The notes under the pieces: model-generated
Seen by the model: the letters and a program-made list of their open reading frames with translations, nothing else
Database searches by the model: none
Told to the model about the DNA's origin: nothing
Position numbers and translations under genes: made by a program
Shown here: one piece after another, positions 56,592 through 64,000 of the stretch
How the letters are laid out: every line of letters begins with the position of its first letter
Numbering within the stretch: position 1 is the first letter of the stretch
Origin: Flavobacterium limi
GTDB lineage: Bacteria; Bacteroidota; Bacteroidia; Flavobacteriales; Flavobacteriaceae
Assembly: GCF_010645075.1 (NCBI RefSeq)
Contig: NZ_JAADZV010000002.1
Span: 124,001 to 188,000, forward strand
Reading direction: 5' to 3'
Length of the DNA stretch: 64,000 bases

Positions 56592-57854
56592 TTAATATAA
56601 ATCGAAAAATTTCTTGAATGCAGGTACAACGATCGTTACCGGAGGTTCTTCTTTAATGGTTACTTTTCCCATACATGAAGTACCTTCTTTAATAAAAACA
56701 TCAGGTCCTTTTGCCGAAGTCCATTTAAATCCGCTGTAAGATTCAGGATCGCTTTCAAAATCTACATGCACTTCAAACAATGTTCCTGAAGCCAAAAGAC
56801 TTTTTGCCAGCTGATCATTTTTAACAGAGGTCAGCATACCCTGCTGTGTTACAGGAAAGTCTGAAACATACGTTACTTTTCCTTTTATAAAACCATATTC
56901 CTGCGGCTGTACAGTTGAAGGAACAACCAATGCCTCCATTCCTTTTTTAATTTTTTTTCCATCCTGTGACGGAATGTACAGTACACCTTTTAATTGTGAG
57001 TGTTTTGTTTTGTACAGATTCTTAAGTTTAAACAATGGGGTTCCCGCACCTACAACAACTCCCGCATCTGTTAAAACTTCTACTACTTCTCCGTCATACG
57101 GACTTTTTATATTTCTTTGATTATCATAACGTTCGGTTAAAAATTGCAAATTCCTTTCGGCCTCTGCGATTCTCTGTTTTTGCAGAGTAACTTTCTGTTG
57201 CAGGTCAAAACCTAAGTCATGCTGCTGGTTTGAAGTTTCTGCTTTTTGCCCTTTAAGTCTTTCTATGGTATTTTTCGAAGCTTCAATTTGCTGTTTTGTA
57301 TTTGCAACTTCAGATTTTGTTATCAAACCTTTACTAAGAAGACCGTTTTCAGATTCAAGCTGATTGTTTAAAAACAATAATTTCTTTTTCTCTGATTCGA
57401 TTTCTCCCTGGATACTCACACGCGTTTGCTTAATTAATTCGCCTTGCAAGTGTGTTCCCTGATTTCCATAAGAAGATAATTTACCCATTTCGAACTTTCG
57501 GTCTGAAACGACTGCTTTTGCATCTTCCACCTGCTGAAGCAGTTCTGGTTGTTTTATAGTAGCGATTACATCCCCTTTTTTTACTTTTTTGCCTATAGCT
57601 ACCTTTAATTCTACTAATTGCCCTTGTGATGTAGCCACAACTTCATGAACTTCACCTCCCAGAACAACACCAATTACATCTAATTTTGTTTTTACTGTTC
57701 CTGCAAATGACCAGACAACGCCCGTAAATAATGCCAATGCAACTGTAGTGAGTGCGATCCAGGCTTTTGGTCCTGTGACTTTGATTAACTGATCTAACTT
57801 TTCTGGAGTAGAAAGTTTTTCTAATGCTGATTTTCTGAAAAAACTTGCTGACAT
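56592..57854 (-). CDS. HlyD-type periplasmic adaptor of the peptide exporter
   Basis: The protein has 420 residues. One membrane helix lies at about 31-52 (WIALTTVALALFTGVVWSF). A lipoyl-like beta domain (VVATSQGQLVELKVAIGKKVKKGDVIATI) is split by a long coiled coil (about 125-245, rich in Lys, Glu and Gln), and a C-terminal beta domain follows. This is the membrane-fusion protein that links the ABC exporter to TolC, as in the NHLM secretion family. It is 16 bp downstream of the TolC gene and 9 bp before the transporter gene. Confidence 0.92.
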   Translation of the reverse strand: MSASFFRKSALEKLSTPEKLDQLIKVTGPKAWIALTTVALALFTGVVWSFAGTVKTKLDVIGVVLGGEVHEVVATSQGQLVELKVAIGKKVKKGDVIATIKQPELLQQVEDAKAVVSDRKFEMGKLSSYGNQGTHLQGELIKQTRVSIQGEIESEKKKLLFLNNQLESENGLLSKGLITKSEVANTKQQIEASKNTIERLKGQKAETSNQQHDLGFDLQQKVTLQKQRIAEAERNLQFLTERYDNQRNIKSPYDGEVVEVLTDAGVVVGAGTPLFKLKNLYKTKHSQLKGVLYIPSQDGKKIKKGMEALVVPSTVQPQEYGFIKGKVTYVSDFPVTQQGMLTSVKNDQLAKSLLASGTLFEVHVDFESDPESYSGFKWTSAKGPDVFIKEGTSCMGKVTIKEEPPVTIVVPAFKKFFDLY

Positions 57855-57870
57855 GATTTCCGGTTTTTTA

Positions 57871-59436
57871 TTAATTTATATTAGGCACAGTATAAAAGGC
57901 ATTCTGGATTACATTAAAATCAAGGTTTTCTTTAGCAACAAGAGTTCCTGTTTCATGTCTGAGGCTGATGATTGCATTTGAAAACTGCTGTTCGGCATTC
58001 AGATATTCCAGTTCTGAATACGTATATCTTTCCTGAAACTGCATTAAATTAAAAAGAGTTGTTAAACCCATTTGAAATTTGATTTGTTCGTTATTAAAAG
58101 CCTCCTGATAAAATGCCATTGATTCTTTTGCTTTTTCAAGAATCATAACACTATTACTTAAATTATTAGTAGCAATATTTATATTTAATTCAATGTTTCT
58201 CTGAAGATTGTCTCTTATTACCTGCTGATCTTTTACTGCGATTTTACTAATCGAATAATTCCCTTTAGCTACATTATTATTTAAAGGAAACATAAAAGTT
58301 AATTTTGCTCCTCCCCCAACATCCTGCCCCTGATTGTTTACAAATGAAGATAAAGTTTTATCCATTCCATTACCATTACTGGTACTTCCATAATAGACAA
58401 ATCCGGTCAGATCCAGTTGAGGTTTCAGGTTGTTTTCTGCTAATTGATATTGAAGTTCTACAGCTTCAGAAATCTTTTTTATGGCTTTTAAATCTCCCCT
58501 GTTTTCCTGTGCAGCTTTAATAAATGTATTTTTATTACTATTTCCGCTGAAACCGCTTTTTGCAACTTCCGGAAAATCATTAGCCGGAACATCTAACAAT
58601 TGGCTTTCTTCTTCAGACAACCCGATAGCCCTTCCCAGATTTAACCTTGCGTTGTATAGATTTTGCCTTGCAACTGTGGTTAATCTTTCCTGATTGGTCA
58701 AATCTGCATTAATCTGAGCCAGATCACCCTGAGGTTTTTTATCTGCTTTAACCAGCTCATTTGTCATTTCTAAAAGGTTTCGCACCCTGGTTTCATTCTG
58801 AATATAAACATCTAAACTTTTAAATGCTGTATAATAGCTCCAATATGCTAATCCTATCTGTAAAATTTCATATGAATTGGTAAATTCATAATCAAAATTG
58901 TTTTTCTCAATATAAAGATTCGAAATTCTTTCTCCTGTTGTTGCAATTCTTTTTCCCCTTCCTCTTAAAAGAGGCTGCGTTAATGAAAAATTTACAACTC
59001 CGGTATGGTTGCCATAAAAAGGCCCAACATATTCATTAAAATTATTAAACGGAAAATTGCTGTCTTTATAAAGATATCTAAGGCTTACTTCTGCTATTTG
59101 TGACGTTCGGAATTTCTTTAACAAGTTGGCCGCAAATTCAACTGAATTCGATTTTAAAGGACTGTCAATAAATTCATTTCTGGGATCAGCATCATAAAGA
59201 TTATACCTGCTTTTTTGATAAATAGCCTCTGAATTCAGATTATAATCAAATGTACCAGCCTGAACCTGAACGCCTGCTTCGGCATTTTGTACAGCGTAAT
59301 AAGTGCTTTTAATATTTGGATTTTTATTAAATGCAATACTTGAAATTTCAATTAAATCACATTTAATTTTAGTCTGACTGTATAGGTCATTAAAAATAAC
59401 AACCAATACTAAAAAAAAGAAATAGTAAGCCCTCAT
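57871..59436 (-). CDS. TolC family outer-membrane channel
   Basis: The protein has 521 residues with a signal peptide ending DLYSQ. Two long helical repeats with TolC-type periodicity (about 200-280 and 400-480) are present, including DLAQINADLTNQERLTTVARQ and the closing SELEYLNAEQQFSNAIISLR. It forms the outer-membrane exit for the exporter. It lies 31 bp after the cyclic-nucleotide-domain gene and 16 bp before HlyD. A complete inner-to-outer-membrane route is thus encoded in one operon. Confidence 0.92.
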   Translation of the reverse strand: MRAYYFFFLVLVVIFNDLYSQTKIKCDLIEISSIAFNKNPNIKSTYYAVQNAEAGVQVQAGTFDYNLNSEAIYQKSRYNLYDADPRNEFIDSPLKSNSVEFAANLLKKFRTSQIAEVSLRYLYKDSNFPFNNFNEYVGPFYGNHTGVVNFSLTQPLLRGRGKRIATTGERISNLYIEKNNFDYEFTNSYEILQIGLAYWSYYTAFKSLDVYIQNETRVRNLLEMTNELVKADKKPQGDLAQINADLTNQERLTTVARQNLYNARLNLGRAIGLSEEESQLLDVPANDFPEVAKSGFSGNSNKNTFIKAAQENRGDLKAIKKISEAVELQYQLAENNLKPQLDLTGFVYYGSTSNGNGMDKTLSSFVNNQGQDVGGGAKLTFMFPLNNNVAKGNYSISKIAVKDQQVIRDNLQRNIELNINIATNNLSNSVMILEKAKESMAFYQEAFNNEQIKFQMGLTTLFNLMQFQERYTYSELEYLNAEQQFSNAIISLRHETGTLVAKENLDFNVIQNAFYTVPNIN

Positions 59437-59467
59437 TAAATTTTGATCTTATGATTTATACCTTCGA

Positions 59468-59989
59468 TTATGCCTGCGAAAAACTATTTAAAATTTGTCC
59501 AAATCGGGATCCGGCCTGAGCAACCCCGTCTAAAATTTTTGTGTCTATCAAGTCTTCTTCTTCCGGTACACCATATCCTAACTGATCTGTTGTTTTTCTT
59601 AGTCTGTTAGACAGAAATAAGGCTAATGCGTAATAAAAATTAGCTCTGAAATCAGGATTAGTTGAAAGTCTTAATTCAATAACCTGTCTGGAAATCTTAT
59701 ATACTGTTGATGCTTTTTTTGTGATTACAGAAACAGATGGAGGTCTTGTTTCCAGAAAAGACATTTCTCCTACAACTTCTCCCGATCCTAAAGTCGCAAT
59801 ATCCTCTTTATCTCCATTTTCTGCACATACAGATAACTGACCGGATAATATTATGTACAAACTGTCGATAAAGTTGCCTTTTTGAATCAGTTTTTCACCA
59901 ATTCCTAATTCTATTTTTTGGCCATTCTGAATCATCCATTCTACATCTCTGCTATTTAACTGGCCTAAGAAAAAAAGTGCTCGTTTCAT
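59468..59989 (-). CDS. Cyclic nucleotide-binding domain protein without DNA-binding domain
   Basis: The protein has 173 residues. A single cNMP-binding fold covers about 10-125, with GEKLIQKGNFIDSLYIILSG and the cassette GSGEVVGEMSFLETRPPS, where the usual phosphate-binding arginine is present next to a proline pair. No helix-turn-helix follows; instead there is a helical tail ending in FGQILNSFSQA. It is therefore not a Crp-type regulator. Proteins and domains of this type accompany NHLM export systems, and the transporter at 51460 carries a related N-terminal region. It may gate export or assembly. The ligand is unknown. Confidence 0.85.
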   Translation of the reverse strand: MKRALFFLGQLNSRDVEWMIQNGQKIELGIGEKLIQKGNFIDSLYIILSGQLSVCAENGDKEDIATLGSGEVVGEMSFLETRPPSVSVITKKASTVYKISRQVIELRLSTNPDFRANFYYALALFLSNRLRKTTDQLGYGVPEEEDLIDTKILDGVAQAGSRFGQILNSFSQA

Positions 59990-60073
59990 AATGTATTTTT
60001 TAAGGTTATACTAATTTATTTTAATCCGTACTGTTGATTATGACAAAAAATCTGATATATCTGACACTAAAAT

Positions 60074-60409
60074 TTATTTATGCATTCTTCTTAAAGAATC
60101 ATATAAGCTTTCATAGTCAGTAATTACAGAACCTTTTGAGCCCCCGCTTACGGTATCTAACTTTTTTTCATCTAATTCAACATCTTTAATCTGCGGTTTT
60201 ACCGGAATATTTATGTATATGTATTCCGGATTAGACTGGTCAGCTACCATTATTTTTTTTCCTGCTGGCAGACTTCTTCCAAAAAACTTTTCCAGTGTTT
60301 CTTCAGGATTTGCAATTAGTGACTCTTTAAAATCATCATTTTCCCAGGCCTCTGTAATAATCCTGAAAAAAACATCCTGACCCTTTTTTTGTTCTTCTGT
60401 TAGTATCAT
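60074..60409 (-). CDS. NHLP-leader natural product (RiPP) precursor peptide
   Basis: The protein has 111 residues. The first 90 resemble the nitrile-hydratase-alpha-like (NHLP) leader: EEQKKGQDVFFRIITEAWEN, LIANPEETLEKFFG, and a beta region before LDTVSGG. G89-G90 form the double-glycine cut site for the C39 transporter. The remaining 21-residue core runs SKGSVITDYE then SLYDSLRRMHK. It has no cysteine, two lysines (core positions 2 and 21), and a tandem YESL-YDSL. The lack of cysteine excludes lanthionine or sactionine rings. It is followed by the secretion genes in the same orientation. The mature structure is unknown. Confidence 0.92.
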   Translation of the reverse strand: MILTEEQKKGQDVFFRIITEAWENDDFKESLIANPEETLEKFFGRSLPAGKKIMVADQSNPEYIYINIPVKPQIKDVELDEKKLDTVSGGSKGSVITDYESLYDSLRRMHK

Positions 60410-60462
60410 TTTTTCTCACTTTTAAATTTTTATTTATGCTGATAGTTATCTGCTTTACATTT

Positions 60463-61152
60463 TCATCTTAAAGAATTTATTAACTCTTTAGGTGAAATAT
60501 CATATTGGCTTGAAAACAATTTTGAGAAATAATGTACATCATTGTATCCCACAGAATAAGCTACTTGTGAAATCGAATTTTGAATATAATTATCAATCAG
60601 ATGCTTCGCTTTGTGTAATCGCAGTATGCGTATGTATTTATTAGGTGTCAAATGAACCAAATTGGCTATTTTTCTGTGCAATTGTCTTTCACTAACTGCC
60701 ATTTTATATGATAGTTCATACAAGTTCATATCATTTTGATTAATTGAACTGTAAATTTCTTTTTCTAAATTTATAAGCCAGTCCTGATCTAACTTTGTAA
60801 CTTTTTGCGGATTTATTTTGTCCAGGCACAAACTCTGAACATTTTTATTGGATTCATAGATTTCAAAAATATCAGGACGACCCTGAATTGTCAGGCTCAC
60901 AGATTTTGATTTGATTTCTTTTAAAATTTCCTCCATGATATCATTTATCTGTTTGCTGCTTGAAAATATAATCTCATTTTGAACTTTATTATCAACAATA
61001 TCATCAGGTTTAATTGCTGTAATTATAGTTTCCAATGGATTCTTAATATTTTGAACAATCTGATTCAGAACATCTGGAGAAGACCAATCGATTGTAGTGC
61101 TTTTTGTGATTTGATTTATCATTTTAATGGAAATTAATTTGTTAGTCAACAT
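60463..61152 (-). CDS. AraC-type regulator with histidine-kinase-like N-terminal segment
   Basis: The protein has 229 residues. The C-terminal 100 residues are an AraC double helix-turn-helix (MNLYELSYKMAVSERQLHRKI, QVAYSVGYNDVHYFSKLF and SPKELINSL), close to the output domain of hybrid two-component proteins. Residues about 25-85 (LNQIVQNIKNPLETIITAI and EIIFSSSKQINDIMEEIL) resemble a HisKA dimerisation hairpin in which the phospho-accepting histidine is replaced. There is no ATPase or receiver. It probably regulates the peptide operon as a dimer. An ATG at 61122 is an alternative start. It sits 53 bp before the precursor gene. Confidence 0.85.
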   Translation of the reverse strand: MLTNKLISIKMINQITKSTTIDWSSPDVLNQIVQNIKNPLETIITAIKPDDIVDNKVQNEIIFSSSKQINDIMEEILKEIKSKSVSLTIQGRPDIFEIYESNKNVQSLCLDKINPQKVTKLDQDWLINLEKEIYSSINQNDMNLYELSYKMAVSERQLHRKIANLVHLTPNKYIRILRLHKAKHLIDNYIQNSISQVAYSVGYNDVHYFSKLFSSQYDISPKELINSLR

Positions 61153-61230
61153 TTTTTAACAATCCGCTCTGACAAGTCATTTTGCTAATTTTAATCTGCA
61201 TTTACATACAGTAAAGAAATATTTTAAATA

Positions 61231-61896
61231 TTACGCTTTATACACATGTTCTGTATTATCAAATATCTGGCTCGAAATTTCATCTACATATTGTGCTGTT
61301 ACCAAATACTTGTTATTATAATAAAACTCTTTTAGTCCTTCATAACTCATTGCTATTGGAATCGTTTCAGAACCTAAATAATTTACTGATGCCCCTATGA
61401 TATCTGTTTTTATTCCAAGCAGATTCATAATTCTTAGTAACTTACTGTCACATTCCGCCAGGGCAACCCCGTTTTTTTGTTCGCATATTGGAGCGATAGC
61501 ACATACCATTAACCTTTTGAATAATGTTCTGTCCTGACTATTTTTTCTGGTCGCAAATCTGCCTATATGCCAAACTGAAGATAATTTTTCCGAATAGTTT
61601 AAAACACTTAATGGATCTATATCAAAAATTTTCTGAATAGGAAGCCTGACTTTATAGTCCCACTTAATCACCCGTATAGATCCCTGTATATTTCCTGAGA
61701 AGTCTTTAGCAACAAAAATTTCAGAATCCTTAAAATAATTTAATTCTTCATCATACACTTCCTGAGTGTCGTTTACAAGTTCCGTTGTAGTTACATCTTC
61801 GCAATGATGACTGAAATTTTCTTCAACTACAAACTTTGCTAATTCAGTAAGCTGATCTAATTCTAATCTTTCTAAATAACTTTGTGTAATAATCAT
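61231..61896 (-). CDS. GNAT-fold acyltransferase of the LuxI/FeeM type
   Basis: The protein has 221 residues, the usual size for acyl-homoserine-lactone synthases and N-acyl amino acid synthases. Key segments are EIFVAKDFSGNIQGSIRVIKWD (the first acetyltransferase strands), SSVWHIGRFATRKN (R113 in the position of the conserved Arg in autoinducer synthases) and ALAECDSKLLRIMNLLGI. Family members join a fatty acyl group from acyl-ACP or acyl-CoA to an amine. It is the first gene of the precursor and export operon. It could acylate the precursor peptide, as GNAT maturases do for the lipidated selidamide RiPPs, or make a small acyl signal for the divergent LuxR-type regulator. Confidence 0.75.
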   Translation of the reverse strand: MIITQSYLERLELDQLTELAKFVVEENFSHHCEDVTTTELVNDTQEVYDEELNYFKDSEIFVAKDFSGNIQGSIRVIKWDYKVRLPIQKIFDIDPLSVLNYSEKLSSVWHIGRFATRKNSQDRTLFKRLMVCAIAPICEQKNGVALAECDSKLLRIMNLLGIKTDIIGASVNYLGSETIPIAMSYEGLKEFYYNNKYLVTAQYVDEISSQIFDNTEHVYKA

Positions 61897-61914
61897 GGCT
61901 ACTTGGTTTTATAA

Positions 61915-61922
61915 CAAAGCTA
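61915..61922 (-). promoter_or_regulatory. -7 box TAGCTTTG of the peptide operon
   Basis: TAGCTTTG on the minus strand matches TAnnTTTG exactly and lies 18 bp before the acyltransferase ATG, giving a short leader. The palindrome at 61945-61960 is centred about 45 bp upstream of the inferred start, a classical activator position. Confidence 0.6.
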
Positions 61923-61944
61923 ATTTTGATATATACTATTTTCA

Positions 61945-61998
61945 CTACACCAAATAGTAGTATTTATCTGTAAATCAATAAACTACACTTTTGTGTAG
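61945..61998. promoter_or_regulatory. Two 16-bp palindromes, candidate LuxR-type operators
   Basis: CTACACTTTTGTGTAG (61983-61998) is a perfect 6-4-6 palindrome. CTACACCAAATAGTAG (61945-61960) has the same left arm and an imperfect right arm. They start 38 bp apart in the 391-bp divergent region between the acyltransferase and the LuxR-type gene. The rest of that region (62000-62287) is AT-rich and shows no ORF. Confidence 0.55.
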
Positions 61999-62287
61999 GA
62001 TTCCGGTGATGTTCAGGCTAAAAGATGTCTTTTCTATAAAATAAAACTTAACCAGATTTAATTTTGTTGCCTTCATTGAAGAAATTTTAACGAAACCGTT
62101 TTACAACCTGGATTTATAAAAATTTACATGATTTTTTTTTAAGATTTAATTATCTGTAAATCAGTTAAAATCATATTTTTTTTTCAAACAACCATCTCAT
62201 ATATTTTTCATTTGACAAAAATCCATTTCAGATATGTAATTATTTTCATACATAATAAAAAACAATTAAATTTGAGTAAAACAAGAT

Positions 62288-63055
62288 ATGATGAATGCAG
62301 CAGATTTAAATTCATTTTTTGATTCGAGAAATACAATACATGGGCTAACAGACGAAGAAAAACTCAAAAGATTAGAATATTTAGAACCCATTAAAGCTTT
62401 TTCCAGAGCTACTTATACCAGTATTTATGTTATTGATTACGTAAAACAGGGGTTTGAATTTGTTTCTGATAATCCGTTGTTTTTATGTGGTAATACAGCT
62501 GAAGAGGTATTGGAAATGGGGTATGCATTTTATTTCAAACATGTTCCGGAAGCCGACTTAGAATTATTACTGAAAATTAATTCTGCCGGTTTTGATTTTT
62601 ACGAAAAACTACCCATTACTGAAAGAACACAATATACCATAACTTATGATTTTCATTTAAAAAATAAAGAGGGAAAAGTTATTTTAATAAACCAAAAGCT
62701 TACCCCCGTTTTTTTAACTGATACCGGGAAAATATGGAAAGCGATATGTATTATTTCCTTATCATCTGAACGAAGATCCGGTAACGTTAAAATCTACAAA
62801 AACGGCGTGAATAAAGTGTATAACTACAATCTAAATAAGGGCTTTTGGGAAGATGCTGAAAAAACATCTTTATCAAAAAGAGAAAAAGAGATTTTGCAGC
62901 TTTCAACCAGAGGGTTTACTATAAATGAAATAGCAAATGAAATATTTGTTTCACCAGATACAGTAAAATTTCACAGAAGAAAATTATTTGAGAAATTAGA
63001 AGTAACAAATATTTCAGAAGCAATTGTTTATGCTACTAATAATAAACTAATTTAA
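62288..63055 (+). CDS. LuxR-type transcriptional regulator with PAS-like sensor domain
   Basis: The protein has 255 residues. A PAS-like domain spans about 40-165 (YVIDYVKQGFEFVSDNPLF, and TYDFHLKNKEGKVILINQ in the core). The C-terminal LuxR helix-turn-helix is complete (LSKREKEILQLSTRGFTINE, then VSPDTVKFHRRKLFEKL). It has no receiver phospho-site. Regulators of this layout are frequent in Flavobacterium. It is divergent from the acyltransferase and peptide operon, and the palindromes between them are plausible binding sites. Two consecutive ATG codons leave the start uncertain by one residue. Confidence 0.88.
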   Translation: MMNAADLNSFFDSRNTIHGLTDEEKLKRLEYLEPIKAFSRATYTSIYVIDYVKQGFEFVSDNPLFLCGNTAEEVLEMGYAFYFKHVPEADLELLLKINSAGFDFYEKLPITERTQYTITYDFHLKNKEGKVILINQKLTPVFLTDTGKIWKAICIISLSSERRSGNVKIYKNGVNKVYNYNLNKGFWEDAEKTSLSKREKEILQLSTRGFTINEIANEIFVSPDTVKFHRRKLFEKLEVTNISEAIVYATNNKLI

Positions 63056-63094
63056 AAACAACGTTTTATGGCTATATCATTATAAATTTAATAT

Positions 63095-64000
63095 TTATGC
63101 TAATGCATATTGGATAACATTTTCTATTTTAAAGTTTGCCATAGTTTCATTTATTTCAGTTCTAAGTTTATCCATTTTTTCATAATTTATTAATGTGTTT
63201 TTTTCGAATCTATCTACCATATCAATAAAAATATTCCAATACTCAGAATGATCATCTGGATGTGGAATATGACCTGAGACACCAAGTTCCTCAAGCCTTA
63301 GAGCGATGTCTTCGCGGTCGTAACATTGTGTCCCTATTGTGATAGAAGGTACTCTGTTCATAATGGGATAATGGTACATTCCTGAGCCACATTGATGAAT
63401 CACTAAACTTGAGATACTACATATATAATGCAGCGGAAGTAATTTATTATAAAAAATTTCCTGACTGTAAGTTTCGTTTATTTTGCAGTTAGTAGTCGTT
63501 ATAACAGCATAGTTGCGCTTAACAAAGAACTCTGTATATTTTTCTATAGGTGTTTTGTCTATTGTTCCTGTAGTAATAAAAACAATGGGTTTGTTTTTAT
63601 TAAAGCTTAAAAATGACTCTAATTTATCAGATAAATTTTTTGATGGTCTGTCCATCACAACGAGAGGACCTGAATAAAAATAAGATTCCTTATTTTCTAT
63701 GTTTTCAGGTAAGCACTCAATTGTAGGTATTCCTGGGATAATTTTAGCTTTGGGTTTTGAGTATTGCTGCAAAAAAGATAAATCTTGATTAGTATCCTTA
63801 ATAGTTGAGGAAGTATACGCAGAAAAACTTTCTGACTTATCAATGTTGCCTCCTTTTTGCAAAGAATGTACATGTTTAGGATTTCTGAAACGTTTATCAA
63901 TTGATCTGAAATTTCCGGTACGCTGTATGGAAATTCGCGGCAAATGATTCTTTTCGGCAATTAAAGGCGTAAAAAAAGCGGTGTCCTCTATGATTAATGA
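63095..64000 (-). CDS. GT1-like glycosyltransferase (N-terminus outside window)
   Basis: The frame is open to the window edge. The first possible start inside the window is a TTG at 63943, but in-frame codons continue upstream (EDTAFFTPLIAEKNH), so the true start lies beyond 64000. The C-terminal half has the UGT/GT1 donor-site pattern: PIVFITTGTIDKTP, then VIHQCGSGMYHYP, where His-Gln and Gly residues occupy the activated-sugar site, then VPSITIGTQCYDREDIALRLEELG. GT-B enzymes of this family attach sugars to small molecules. It converges with the LuxR-type gene (40 bp apart). Whether it belongs to the peptide locus is unclear. Confidence 0.75.
   Translation of the reverse strand, partial: SLIIEDTAFFTPLIAEKNHLPRISIQRTGNFRSIDKRFRNPKHVHSLQKGGNIDKSESFSAYTSSTIKDTNQDLSFLQQYSKPKAKIIPGIPTIECLPENIENKESYFYSGPLVVMDRPSKNLSDKLESFLSFNKNKPIVFITTGTIDKTPIEKYTEFFVKRNYAVITTTNCKINETYSQEIFYNKLLPLHYICSISSLVIHQCGSGMYHYPIMNRVPSITIGTQCYDREDIALRLEELGVSGHIPHPDDHSEYWNIFIDMVDRFEKNTLINYEKMDKLRTEINETMANFKIENVIQYALA

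Noticed and set aside
60000..60073. Possible terminator or second precursor peptide between the RiPP precursor and the cNMP-domain gene
   Set aside because: Only a weak GATATATC-centred dyad is present and no short ORF with a leader or Gly-Gly motif fits.
62267..62274. TAAATTTG as promoter of the LuxR-type gene
   Set aside because: It matches TAnnTTTG but lies only 14 bp before the start codon and lacks an upstream -33 TTG.
63697..63960. Alternative minus-strand ORF overlapping the glycosyltransferase
   Set aside because: It is in another frame from the frame carrying the conserved donor-site motifs and has no recognisable features.

Overview
The window comes from a Flavobacterium-like member of the Bacteroidota. 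The evidence is AT-rich intergenic DNA, a SusC/SusD pair, a one-protein hybrid two-component regulator, TAnnTTTG promoter boxes, and intergenic repeats of the kind common in Flavobacterium. I see no tRNA, rRNA, CRISPR array, transposase or phage gene.

Layout. (1) 1-1059: a radical SAM DNA-repair-type protein whose C-terminus lies outside the window. (2) 1200-6424: a small fucoside locus (GH29, GH97, RhaM-type mutarotase) with a divergent AraC regulator. (3) 6450-11206: a light-sensing module, with a bacteriophytochrome kinase coupled to heme oxygenase and a divergent PAS histidine kinase. (4) 11260-49947: a large glycan-utilisation region, all on the minus strand. One unit runs myo-inositol oxygenase, GH2, NagX-like acetyltransferase, SSS symporter, GH28, GH51. 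A second runs GH92, GH92, a small exported protein, ROK kinase, a lyase-like protein, DUF4861, a clan GH-D-like enzyme, GH28, a metallophosphoesterase and the hybrid two-component regulator. A third runs GH89, NagB/PIG-L fusion, SusC, SusD. (5) 50241-62287: a RiPP-type peptide export operon with an NHLP leader precursor, both NHLM ABC transporters, HlyD, TolC, a cyclic-nucleotide-domain protein, an AraC regulator, a LuxI/FeeM/GNAT-like acyltransferase and an HExxH protein, with a divergent LuxR-type regulator. (6) 63095-64000: a GT1-like glycosyltransferase whose N-terminus lies outside the window.

How the genes fit together. Three promoters in region 4 (before inositol oxygenase, SusC and GH89) share one architecture: two (A/G)TCCAT repeats exactly 21 bp apart, the nearer one starting 27 bp upstream of a TAnnTTTG-like box. 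This ties the inositol oxygenase unit to the GH89/SusCD unit. The combined inventory (inositol oxygenase, alpha-N-acetylglucosaminidase, HGSNAT-like acetyltransferase, GH92 alpha-mannosidases, phosphoesterase, PIG-L deacetylase, galactosidase, arabinofuranosidase) suggests an inositol-linked glycan, such as the headgroup of plant glycosylinositol phosphoceramides or a GPI-like glycan. This is inference; pectic or N-glycan substrates are alternatives.

The most promising candidate for an undescribed system is the peptide operon. Its precursor has a cysteine-free 21-residue core after a Gly-Gly site, no classical RiPP maturase is visible, and the best maturase candidate is an acyl-transferase-like GNAT. 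That suggests a lipidated peptide, or a peptide coupled to an acyl signal. Two 16-bp palindromes lie in front of the operon and may bind the LuxR-type regulator.
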